Program-made: the position numbers and the translations under genes
Notes under the pieces: generated by a model
Database searches by the model: none
Told to the model about the DNA's origin: nothing
What the model saw: the letters and a program-made list of their open reading frames with translations, nothing else
In this document: positions 1-8,734 of the stretch, one piece after another
Layout of the letters: each line of letters starts with the position of its first letter
How positions within the stretch are numbered: position 1 is the stretch's first letter
DNA from: Choanephora cucurbitarum
Lineage: Eukaryota > Mucoromycota > Mucoromycetes > Mucorales > Choanephoraceae
Direction: 5' to 3'
DNA length: 24,144 nt
NCBI GenBank assembly: GCA_025331435.1
Contig: JAIWNI010000209.1
Coordinates: 1-24,144 of the forward strand

Positions 1-494
1 AGGAGTGGCATTTTCTTGACATACTTGAGATAAATCATTGGTTTATTCTGTTATGTTATAATGTCATCACTTTTTCGACGCGCTCGAAAAAAGATGACAC
101 ATATATTTCAAGAAAATAATAACTTAGAAACCAATGAAATGTCTATGTTTCATGTTCATTTGGATTTTTTTGATCATTACAAATGCCTTAATGTTAATTT
201 GAAATACAGCAAATGTTAAGACCAAAAAAGAAGGTATGCTTCTTAACTGCTACCTTTTTTTATATATCAAAGCTGTATTGTTTCGTTCAATGGTCATGAG
301 TCTAGCTTTCTTTGCTTGTCTTCAAATTACTAACATTTTTTCCTCAGAAAATAATCATAAGGAAACCAATCTGTTGGATTAAAGAACGAGAAAGCTTTGC
401 ATCTTCTACTTTGTCCCATAACAAAGTGAGAGATATAGTGTGCTGTATGTTGATTGACAAAGTTAGACATCTGATTTTAGAAACATAGTGCTTG
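1..494. other. Non-coding AT-rich flank
   Basis: No supported gene lies here apart from the tail of the minus-strand fragment that stops at 495. The stretch holds the strong hairpin at 62-99 and further inverted segments around it. TCATTGGTTT near 35 pairs with AAACCAATGA near 129, and ATTTTCTTGA near 10 pairs with TCAAGAAAAT near 109. A 60-codon open frame on the minus strand at 344-526 overlaps the better exon call in another frame and has no family features, so I treat it as chance. Confidence 0.5.
62..99. repeat. Near-perfect inverted repeat (hairpin)
   Basis: The left arm (62-78) reads TGTCATC, two loosely matched bases, then TTTTTCGA. It pairs with the right arm at 84-99 (TCGAAAAAAGATGACA) around a 5-nt CGCGC loop, giving a stem of about 16 bp with one bulge. 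The function is unknown. It could be the core of a miniature inverted-repeat element, a cruciform or a structured transcript. No target-site duplication was identified. Confidence 0.7.
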
Positions 495-735
495 CTAAAA
501 ATCATTGGAATTATCTTGCTCCTCAAATAGTAATAAGGTCTGTTCGAGCAATGAGCCAGTGTTGTTTATGCGCAAATTTATACCGTTGTCTTTTGTACAT
601 ACTTGATTTTCTTCTCTAATGTAATCTTACAAGGAAGCATAGTGGCTGATCAGTGGCTTCGTCCTCTTCAATTTGAAACTCCACGAATGTATCCACTGAA
701 GAAATCCGTCCCAGTTTCTTTTCTATTTTTTTTTT
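495..735 (-). CDS. 3' exons of an unidentified minus-strand gene (5' end unresolved)
   Basis: On the minus strand a coding-looking exon runs from about 735 down to 631 and contains GRISSVDTFVEFQIEEDEA. It is followed by a GTAAGA donor at 630 and a CGAACAG acceptor at 540, a 91-nt intron. A last exon at 539-495 (TLLLFEEQDNSNDF, stop) continues in phase. Codon use is typical of genes and unlike the flanks. There is no in-frame Met in the exon; upstream the frame meets a stop near 755, so an earlier exon would have to overlap RPB12 in antisense, or this is a decayed gene. I do not recognise the protein. The exon covers the region where the RPB12 promoter should be. Confidence 0.42.
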
Positions 736-768
736 CACCTTTTTCTTATTAATCTACATATATACATA

Positions 769-1067
769 ATGGACGGTTATCAAGGTGCACCCATTCGTCA
801 ACCCGTTGCCATGACTTACCTCTGCGCTGGTAAAGTAATCTCGTTAAAGTGTTTTAATAACAATACTCTAAACTGGGATTAATGTGCTCATGTAGACTGC
901 GGTGCTGAGAACCAGTTAAAGCCTAGAGAACCTATTCGTTGTCAAGACTGTGGTCACAGAATTATGTACAAGAAGAGAACCAAGAGAAGTAAGTTTCGAG
1001 ATCGCAACATGATTCTTCAGTTTATTTATTCTTTGCATGTTTAGTGGTTCAATTCGAAGCTCGTTAA
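769..1067 (+). CDS. RPB12: RNA polymerases I, II and III subunit ABC10-alpha (Rpb12/RPC10)
   Basis: This is the smallest shared subunit of the three nuclear RNA polymerases, a zinc-ribbon protein that helps hold the Rpb3/Rpb10/Rpb11 assembly platform. Three exons (769-829, 896-988, 1045-1067) joined over two short GT-AG introns (66 and 56 nt) give 58 aa, the same length as the human protein. The zinc ribbon is visible as CxxC around residues 19-22 (LCADCG) and a second pair in RCQDCGHR. The family's C-terminal signature is complete, ending KKRTKRMVQFEAR; its Met codon and final exon are only recovered by splicing. The start ATG is the first after a pyrimidine-rich leader. It converges with the F-box/WD40 gene, leaving a 225-nt shared 3' region. 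Confidence 0.96.
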
Positions 1068-1292
1068 ATAGAAAGGATACAACTATGTTTTCCAGCTTTT
1101 TTTTTTTCTTCCTCTGCATTCACACATACATACACACGTACATATATATTCTTTTTTTAAAACTTTAGTTGCATAATGAAGCTGTTTTTGACTTTTTCTT
1201 TTATGTATGCTTTTTTCCTGTAAAATGATTATTATTCCCCCCTTCTCCATACATATAATAAAAAAAAAAGAAAGAAGTTACATGTCAATATT

Positions 1293-3747
1293 TTATTTTT
1301 CTGTTTTACTTAATTCAAGAATATAACGCAATTCTTCGTCTTGTTCTTCATTTTGGATACTGTGGGTTTCTGTCACAGTAGGCCATATTTCATCATGCCA
1401 AGAGTCACTGCTTTCACTATGTTCGCTACTGACAGAAGGTGCTTCAATATGATGATGATCCAGACTAGCAATAACAGCTTTCATCAAGTCCTCATCATCA
1501 ACATCCACAAAATCATCAGGAGATTCTTTGACAGGATGTTCTTCTTGCTGAGAGAGCATCATAGCATAGTGTATCATTTCTTCTTCTGATAGCCCATCCA
1601 ATGCTAGTTTGTCGTAATGCTTCTCGGCTTGCTCGCGCTCTAGACGTTCAGAAGCCATCTTGGCCATGGATTCCTTGACTTCACAATCAATCTCATAACG
1701 AAGGCGATCACGAATCACAGGTTTGCCAGAGACCTTAGGCTTTAATGGGCGGCTCAAGAACTGCTTGTCAGGAGAGAAATCCCACACTTTAATCTGATGA
1801 CCTATCGTAGCTACACCACGATAGTCATTGCTGCACCAAAGTGTCTTAACTCGCATCACATCCACATCCGTACGATCTACTGGTGCATGTTTGGGAATCT
1901 TATTACCTAAAGTACAAAGATTCTTGCCTGTAAGAGGATCCCACACTCGAATCCAACCATCGTCACTACCAGAGACCAGCTTGAATGCATCTAAGAAGAT
2001 ACAGCTAATGGCAGTGATATGACCGCCACTGAAAACACGCAATGGTTTGATGATACGACCTTCTTCTAGTTGATCAACTTCATCGCCATCCCAAAGACAC
2101 AAAGTACCCAGGTCATCACCTGTAGCCAAAAGACGTGTGGTCTTGATAGTAGAAGATCGAGATGCGTCTGGTGTCACAGGTGGTGAAGATGATGATGACG
2201 ATGATGACGGTTGAGTGGTAGAATGAGTCGACGTGTTGGACAAATGGATCATGGTGCCCCCTCTGCGTTTAGATGAGCCAGCAGTGCGTGTCTTTAAAGC
2301 AGAATCCAGAGAAAGTAGAGCAGAAGGTAACTTCTTGTCCCATTTGATACAAGTAATGGAACTACCTAAGCCATGACCATGACCAAAGATAGCATTACAT
2401 CTACCTGTTGTCACATCATATTTGTAGACCTCAGGTATACCTGCATATGCCACAATAACAGTGTGTGTGTCTGCATCATAAGACATGTGCTTGACTGGCG
2501 ATAGATCATAGTTGCGAGAAGCTGGTGGCACAATCAGACGTTTGCTTTGCTCTAATCTGTCTAGCCAGTTTCTCTTATTCTCATCTTGGTCACTCTCGTT
2601 TTGGTTTCTGGTTAAAGTTAATAGTTCATCAAGATTCATTTGCCAGATAGCCACAGAGCCGTCGTTATATCCCACAATCAAATAGTGATCCAGAGTGAGC
2701 TTAATGCAGGTGGGCACTCGAGCAGTCGAAACAGGTCTTCTAAGAGTCAATACACAAGAAGCAGTTGACACATCCCAGACCTTAATTGTTCCATCTTCAG
2801 CGCCACTGGCGACAACGTCTTGTCTATACTTTGGCAAACACAATAAACAGACAGACGATTGATGAAAATCAGAAAAGACAATCAAGCGGTTATTGATAGG
2901 CTTCTTTCTTAAGGAAAGGGTAATAAAGCCAGCCTGAAATCCCCATAGAATACGATCTTGATCCATCAATGTTGTTGTTACTGGAATGCGAATGTTTTCA
3001 TTGGTGCTATAGAAGGGGTGTCGTTGATCCATCTTTCCTGTAGTTGCGTTACACCGTATTGCCACACCTTGTTCGTGACTGGAAACAGCCATATGAGAAT
3101 CCTCGAAGTTGATATGCATAGCTTCCAATGAGCCGATCTTGGGATTAAATGTCATGACAGTACCTCTTGCTTTTGTCCATTTTCTAATTCCAGCTTTTGT
3201 TATCTCAAATTTGATCTTTGAACAGTGCGCATAACTTTACCTAGCTAAATGTGTTCGCAATATGTATTCTGTCTTCCAACTCTCAGTTGTAAGCCGTTTG
3301 TATGGTAAACGGCCAAAATAAGCAACAAATGCATCTCGCCCTATTCAATAGATACATAAATAACTGTTGTCATGATTATTGAAATTCCTTACAGCAACCG
3401 TTGTTGGTAACAACGTATCTCCAATAATGGCAGACTCTAGCAACAGTGGCTAAACTAGCAGGATCCAGTCTGGCAAAAATATGCATAAGTACTTCTACCG
3501 ACAATCTTCCAACATGACAAGGTTCACTAAGTAATAAAGAGATGAGCCAAAAAGAAATAAGCTTTTCCTTGAAATAATTAACTTCTTACTCTGAATGAGC
3601 CTTTGAATAAAGCGATTTCTTTTTTCCTTTACTTGATGTGTCATTCTGTAGGGTTTTTGAATAATTAAGGCTGTCTTGATCTTTTGCTGATGTTTCCGTT
3701 TGTGTGTTATCTTTACTATAGTGTAGATTGGTTTGATCGAAAGACAT
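1293..3747 (-). CDS. F-box/WD40/UIM protein, SCF substrate receptor similar to yeast Ufo1
   Basis: This is the probable substrate receptor of an SCF (Skp1-cullin-F-box) ubiquitin ligase. Exons 3747-3590, 3526-3393, 3340-3241 and 3183-1293 join in phase over introns of 63, 52 and 57 nt to give about 760 aa. The F-box lies at residues ~60-100 (LSVEVLMHIFARLDP...VARVCHYW), carried entirely by exon 2. WD40 repeats follow, with visible WD ends such as GTIKVWD, GSVAIWQ, GTLCLWD, GWIRVWD and HQIKVWD, interrupted by a Ser-rich linker. Three ubiquitin-interacting motifs close the protein: ~663-680 (SEEEMIHYAMMLSQQEE), ~693-708 and ~746-760, the last ending at the C-terminus with Ile in place of the usual Ala. 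F-box plus WD40 plus three C-terminal UIMs is the yeast Ufo1 architecture; UIMs there drive the receptor's own turnover. The start Met at 3747 is chosen over 3780 because a pyrimidine tract and CAG separate them. Confidence 0.9.
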
Positions 3748-3794
3748 GAACTGAACAAAGAAAGGGAAGGCGTAAAGCAATAAGAGAGCAAGTC

Positions 3795-3802
3795 TATAAA
3801 GG
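3795..3802 (+). promoter_or_regulatory. Possible TATA box
   Basis: TATAAAGG lies between the start of the minus-strand F-box gene and the possible plus-strand small gene. Its orientation favours rightward transcription starting near 3825-3830, upstream of the ATG at 3899. Confidence 0.3.
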
Positions 3803-3898
3803 TGGGCTACGTTGTATGAGACAGGGAGAAGGAAGCCGTCTGTGTATAAGCACCGTTGAAGAGAGAAGGGTCAATTTTTTACAGTCATAAGCAAATAT

Positions 3899-4324
3899 AT
3901 GCTGCTGCGGGAGGCTACTTATCCAATGATATTGTCTTTTTTCGGAACAAAAAAAAAAGAGTAGTTTACACTAAATTTGGAAAATGATGAAAAAGATGTG
4001 ACAAATAACACTGTTTTCAAACTTAATCTGCAGAACATTGAGAGACTAGAGGATGCATCATAAAAGGTCTGGCTCCCTTTTCTCTAAGGTCAATGTCCCT
4101 TCTTTCAAGTGCCATTCCCTTTTCAGTCTGTTTTCAAAGACAGACTGTAGCTATTCACTATGATGTGGAGCAATTGAATAAGAAACAAAAAAGCATTACT
4201 CACAGATAAACAACGGCTATTAGAATTGAGAAATGAGCATTTTAATTATGTAGTAAGTATTATGTATAATGAGTTGATTGATAGTCATATTTGTTATTTA
4301 CAGGCTTTTTTTTTGTTTAAGTGA
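3899..4324 (+). CDS. Possible small spliced gene, about 74 aa, unknown
   Basis: The plus strand between the F-box gene start and the kinase gene end contains phase-compatible exons. Exon 4053-4146 opens with Met and encodes a Ser/Phe/Lys-rich segment (MHHKRSGSLFSKVNVPSF onward). An intron 4147-4205 (GTAGCT...CACAG, 59 nt) leads to 4206-4252 (KQRLLELRNEHFNYV). A second intron 4253-4303 (GTAAGT...TTACAG, 51 nt) leads to a short terminal exon ending TGA at 4324. An upstream exon 3899-3960 (MLLREATYPMILSFFGTKKK) fits in phase only if a 91-nt intron skips a nearer CAG. Without that exon the protein is 53 aa from 4053. I recognise no family. The frame is short enough to be chance; the two good introns are the main support. 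Its end lies 25 nt from the convergent kinase stop. Confidence 0.35.
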
Positions 4325-4348
4325 GTGCAGAAGAACACGAGTATTGAA

Positions 4349-6942
4349 CTAAGGGACAAAGGTTAGGGTTTCTTGTTCATTTTCATGCTTAAGTCTCTTG
4401 TAAGGCATAGCAGTTTGCATTATTAAACTGGAGCTGCTGTTATCAATTTCGCTTTTGGTTCGTTTAAGAGATTCTGTACAAGCCGCTATATGAGTGTTTT
4501 GATGCATCGCTGTTTTAGGCTTGCTTTCATTTCCTTCTACTACATTTGTTATGTTCTCTTCTGTCGCGGGTCTTTTTGTTCGTTTTCGAGTTTGCTTCTT
4601 GATGGGGAACATGATGAAATCCGGAGATCCTTTGCGACTAGCAGCAGGAGTGACATTCCTTGAGCCTAGGCTAAAATCCCACTCATTCAGCAAACTTTGC
4701 ATGACAGTAGGTTGGTCCAACCAAGCTAAAATGTCAGCCGTTGTACGTCGCTTCCATGGTTCTGCTCTCAAGAAGAGCCGCAGAAACTGTTTGCTCATAG
4801 GCCCCGGTATTTCGCGCTCCAAAATGATGTCAATGCGCTCATCTGAAGAGACGGAATCCCTTAAGATCTTGATATCTGTATCAAAGATGCCTGGCCAAGG
4901 TTCCTTGCCTGAGAACATCTTCCACACAAGCGTACCCAATGAATACACATCTTCAGCAATAGGATCAATCATGTGGTCTAAAAGCAAATGATCTCGTTGA
5001 GAGCGAGGTAGCGTTTGGATTGAGCGGTAGAAACGATAGCCATGGTCTGGTCGAGCCATCACGTAGGGTAGGTTTTTACACCAAATGGTCAGCTCCTCAG
5101 GAGTAGTAGGCTTTACTTCATCTTGATAAACATAGCATTCATTGGTGTTAACCCACCATCGCTGTGCTTCTTCAGGAGAAAGTAAGATAGCTTTTCCAAA
5201 ATCAATGAGATATAAGTCCACTTTGGAAGATCCATCTGGTAATCGGTCATGATCTTCTTTTTGTAGGTTGACCATAAAGTTGACAGTAGATAGATCGCGG
5301 TGAGCTATGCCTGCTTGGTGAATCTCATGGATTGATTGAATCATTTGAACAATGATATCAAAACGCTGATAATGAGTCAACCTCTGGTATGTATGGGCGT
5401 TCAAATAATCTCGTAGAGTCATGTCGTAGCGATCCATAGTCAGTCCAATGACTTCCATGCTTCTGTCATCCATAATAATCTCTTGAATACAACCAATATA
5501 GCTTTTGTTCTTCATTTTTAAAAGAGAAACAATTTCGGTAACTCGCTGAGAAGCTGTTGATTTCTGAAATATCTGAACCACATCATCGTGCTGAGTGAAA
5601 AAGACTTGCTTGAAATAACCTTCAGCATCTACACGGTGAGTCATGATGTCAGTGTACTTCTGTTTAGAGACGATACGAGCTTGCTTCATCAAGGCAACTA
5701 ATATGAACGCAGTCGATTTAGTTTACTGTTCTCAAAAAGAAAAATTGAATACAAGCTTACATTTTTCGAGCTTTTTCCAATGATCTATTGATGACTTTTT
5801 GGTAGATGTTTTGATATCTAATATTTCTTTAGGTTCAGTTGAACTGATAAAGAAGGGAAGGGGGGAGGAGGAGAAGTAGAACGTTAATCACATATCATGT
5901 TTTGTTTTGACTTAGCAACTACCTATTTGTTTCTGTTGTTTGGTCGAGTGCAATGGTACGAGGGGTATAACTGGGTTCTAGATGAGGTGTAGTATGATAA
6001 CTAAATGCATTTACCGGGCTAGCCTGTAGCACAGTGTAGAGAAATTGCCTGTTCATTTCGTTGGTCAAAGCACTATCAACTTCTGGATTTAATATGGTGC
6101 CTAAAGCACGAACAGACTGAGCTTTCTGTTCACTAAATAAATCATCGGCCAATTCGGTTGTGATTACGGTATCGATGTTTGTACAGAAAATCACTTTCAC
6201 TTTAATCCATCCTCTGATCTCACCTAGCTGTACTTCACGGAACTCTCCCAAGGGATGTACTACCATGGCCTTTGCTGTAATATGAGACATGTCTGGTTCA
6301 GCATTAATAGGCGTATAGGTAACATCGAAGAAGATAGAAAGACTAGCATTGATATTGTCTCGAGCATCAATCAATCTTTTTCTATTTCGAGTTATGTACA
6401 ATCGATGCAGGTCAAGGCTGTTTTTAAAATTGAAAGCAGTGGGTTCTTGAACAAGCTGATAAAGTGAATAATGAAGTTGTCTATGTGTGCTAATATTTAC
6501 AATGTACATCAGACTAAACAGAAGAGAAATCAGCCTTCACTCAATTTGTTTTGCTCTCTCTCTCTCTTTTCATTTACCTTTCTTTTTTGACCGAAATTGA
6601 ATTGAATATAGGAGCGTTGTAGTTGTATTCAATCATTGGTGAGCTCATAAGTCTAGCAAATGACACATATCAATATGATACGATTTATAGCATAGCTCTA
6701 AAACAAAAGCCTTACTGTTCGCTATCCAACTCCAGAGCTGAGAGTTGCGGGATCTGGGTTAGATCGTCTTTGAAGGTTCGAACACTACCATATTGGTTGT
6801 TTTGCACCTTTTGTTCAATTAAAAACAGTTGTTTTGTATACTCTGTACAGTCTAGTTTTGTATAGATAGCATCCAGTATTGCTATACATTGTGTCTTTGT
6901 ATCAATTTCGTTGTTGTCAGTTGCAACCTCGACTTGCTCCAT
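4349..6942 (-). CDS. Divergent protein kinase with a long uncharacterised N-terminal region
   Basis: Five exons (6942-6716, 6652-6578, 6513-5923, 5843-5761, 5697-4349) join in phase over introns of 63, 64, 79 and 63 nt to give about 774 aa. The kinase domain spans roughly residues 335-650. The catalytic loop is HRDLSTVNF (Asp460, Asn465), DFG is at 491-493, and the helix-F region reads EDVYSLGTLVWKMFSGKEPW, so catalysis is plausible. The glycine-rich loop is not recognisable; Lys371 (VVQIFQK) and Glu380 could be the ATP-lysine and helix-C pair. The first ~325 residues match no domain I know. They include an acidic N-terminus, a mixed alpha/beta stretch (YITRNRKRLIDARDNIN; EIRGWIKVKVIFC) and a Ser/Lys linker. 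The tail has a basic, NLS-like KKQTRKRTKR. A two-gene reading (a 5' gene plus a kinase starting at 5689) is possible, but unbroken phase across four introns favours one gene. Confidence 0.82.
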
Positions 6943-7046
6943 ACAGAAGTATAGGGTTTCGTTTTTTTGTTTGATTTCTTATTTGGCTCTTTTTTTTTGA
7001 CTATTTTCTGGAAAAGTAAGAAAAAAGTAACCAGACATCAGGGCGT

Positions 7047-7327
7047 ATGCGCCGTTACAAAGAACAAGTCACGCCGCAAATTCTAGGTAAGAGCATATAT
7101 TTTGGGTGTCTCGGAATTTCTCTACTATGCATTCACTCCTTTATACATATCCTTTTTCATAAGTCTTTGTCGAGTACTTCCTTCAAACAACCTTATTGGA
7201 GCTATCTAATGCACGCATCAAACGAAATCACTTACAAAGAAAAAAAGAAACTAAACTTTACATTTTTGAACTGTTTGCGCCGTATCATCCTCTTTTCTTC
7301 ACAATGCAAGCTGTCATTCGAAACTAG
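7047..7327 (+). CDS. Possible small spliced gene, 67 aa, unknown
   Basis: It is divergent from the kinase gene with 104 nt between the two starts. Exon 1 (7047-7086) encodes MRRYKEQVTPQIL. A GTAAGA donor at 7087 and a polypyrimidine CATAAG acceptor ending at 7163 give a 77-nt intron. Exon 2 (7164-7327) stays open for 54 codons (FVEYFLQTTLLELSNARIKR, then a Lys-rich stretch) and stops at TAG. The amphipathic, Leu-rich helix followed by basic residues is reminiscent of a histone-fold helix, but the family's other helices are not visible, so no function is assigned. An alternative donor near 7310 could extend it to NEHLEIFISGS and a later stop. Confidence 0.35.
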
Positions 7328-8035
7328 TAAATTCAATATTAGCTACTTTTGAGTGCAATAGTCTGATAACGAGCATTTGGAAATCTTCATTTCTGGGTCA
7401 TAGGGTGAGAAACTCAGTGATTTAACCAAGTGCAATATTGACTTTGAATGAGCTCTCTAAAGAAGAATCAAACAAGTATTGTAAAGGGATGCTACTACTC
7501 GCTCAGAGCATGTCTTGGTATTACTTGTTTTAATGATGTTGCTGAGAAATAAAGGCCCAAAAGTACCTTTGATTCAACAAACTATTTCTTCAAAAACAGT
7601 TGAGTCATATTAGGTTGAATTCATTTCAACTTGTGATGGCAACACCTGCTATGTCAATTTTAAAAAGGTTTTATAACATCAAAATTACTTTTGCTGGTTC
7701 ATGACAAGTGTATATAAAATGTGAAAGAGCATAATATTTCTTAAGCTGCCATTTGTTCTATTGTTTCAACAGATGATAATACTCAAGCATGATTTCTTGG
7801 ACTTTTATCCAGCACAACGTTTGCTTTGTTTATGCTTATAATTGAAATAGACTTCACAAAAAATGAATGCTAACATAACGCATGGTGAATGACTATTTTC
7901 TTCAACTGTTCTCACAATGGAAAGTTAAGAACAAAAATGATAGTACTTTCGGGTTCAATATGTTAGGCAATACACATGAGATAGCTTAAGCGAAAGAGCC
8001 TATCATTAAAGATAAGACACTCACTAGTCTATCAA
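7328..8035. other. Intergenic, nothing supported
   Basis: This is AT-rich DNA with short open frames on either strand, none with paired splice signals or family motifs. I see no repeat longer than chance and no RNA-gene boxes. Confidence 0.4.
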
Positions 8036-8278
8036 TCAGTTGAGAAGTACATTAGCCTTAATATCTTCCAACACATCTTGCATAGTTGCCACATCTGGAG
8101 CAGAATTGATTGATTTCTTGTGTTCTACGTACATACAAGTTTTGTTTGCTTTTACTTTATCTTCACTTTTATGGGATGTTGTATAGTAGTTGCTTAATTT
8201 AAGGATATTTGATTTAAGAGTATGTCTAAGATATTGATTGTTCCAAAACATATATAAGCAGCTGACAAGAAAAAACAT
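8036..8278 (-). CDS. Weak small ORF, 80 aa, unknown
   Basis: An uninterrupted minus-strand frame starts with a short hydrophobic segment (MFFLVSCLYMFW) and ends in a coding-like acidic tail (NSAPDVATMQDVLEDIKANV). The start region also resembles a 3' splice site (TTTTTTCTTGTCAG), so the true beginning may be upstream. No family is recognised. It could be the last exon of a small gene or chance. Confidence 0.22.
   Translation of the reverse strand: MFFLVSCLYMFWNNQYLRHTLKSNILKLSNYYTTSHKSEDKVKANKTCMYVEHKKSINSAPDVATMQDVLEDIKANVLLN
8251..8258 (+). promoter_or_regulatory. Possible TATA box
   Basis: TATATAAG lies about 70 nt before the coding-like exons starting at 8320. It is a plausible core promoter for that small gene, but it is near-palindromic, so orientation is uncertain. 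Confidence 0.28.
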
Positions 8279-8319
8279 TGCTTAAGCACTCATCTATGGA
8301 TCCCAAGAATCTTGAGTAG

Positions 8320-8648
8320 TTGTCTTATTCGACGGCGAGTACAAGAAAATACACAATTTTCTACTATGGCACTGGGCAAGTATTTAATGATCAATCCAAC
8401 ACTAGCTATATGCTCGACGATGCTTATTTTAGCTCGCAAAATTGTGGTTTAAGGCCAAGACGACCAAGAATATCGAAGAACTCGCTGCCTTTGTTGGCCT
8501 GGATCAGTTATATAAATCTGCTCATTTGGTCTATCAAGCAGATTTTACAAATGCAGATGACGAAGCTGTTCACTCAGAGCTATTCAGTAAGCTCTTTGAC
8601 AATGATTGTACATCTCAAAAGCACTCTTTCAGGGTCTTAAAGGGATAA
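8320..8648 (+). CDS. Possible small gene, 3' exons, unknown
   Basis: The stronger exon (8433-8648) follows a TTATTTTAG acceptor and encodes LAKLWFKAKTTKNIEELAAF onward, through DQLYKSAHLVYQADF to a stop at 8648. Its Lys/Glu/Ala-rich composition is gene-like. A preceding exon from about 8320 to 8378 (STASTRKYTIFYYGTGQ) joins in phase 0 over a GTATTT...TAG intron. That exon has no Met; the frame is closed by TAG just upstream, so an earlier exon is missing. The alternative frame of 8320-8640 is open too but Ile/Ser-rich and less gene-like. The stop sits 86 nt before the ADCK-like start. The family is not recognised. Confidence 0.38.
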
Positions 8649-8734
8649 CTTCTTTATTTCAACCAATCATTTTTTCAGTCTCTTTCTTTTTTTCTCAATC
8701 ATCATTTTATAGCAAAAATAAATTAAGCTCTAGT

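Noticed and set aside
344..526. 60-aa minus-strand open frame
   Set aside because: It overlaps a better exon in another frame that continues an upstream coding exon in phase; its composition is Ile/Leu/Ser-rich and it has no motif.
916..1119. 67-aa minus-strand open frame over RPB12
   Set aside because: It is a shadow of the conserved RPB12 exons on the plus strand.
4361..4372. Telomere-like GGTTAGGGTTT
   Set aside because: It is a single partial unit inside the 3' coding end of the kinase gene, not a repeat array.
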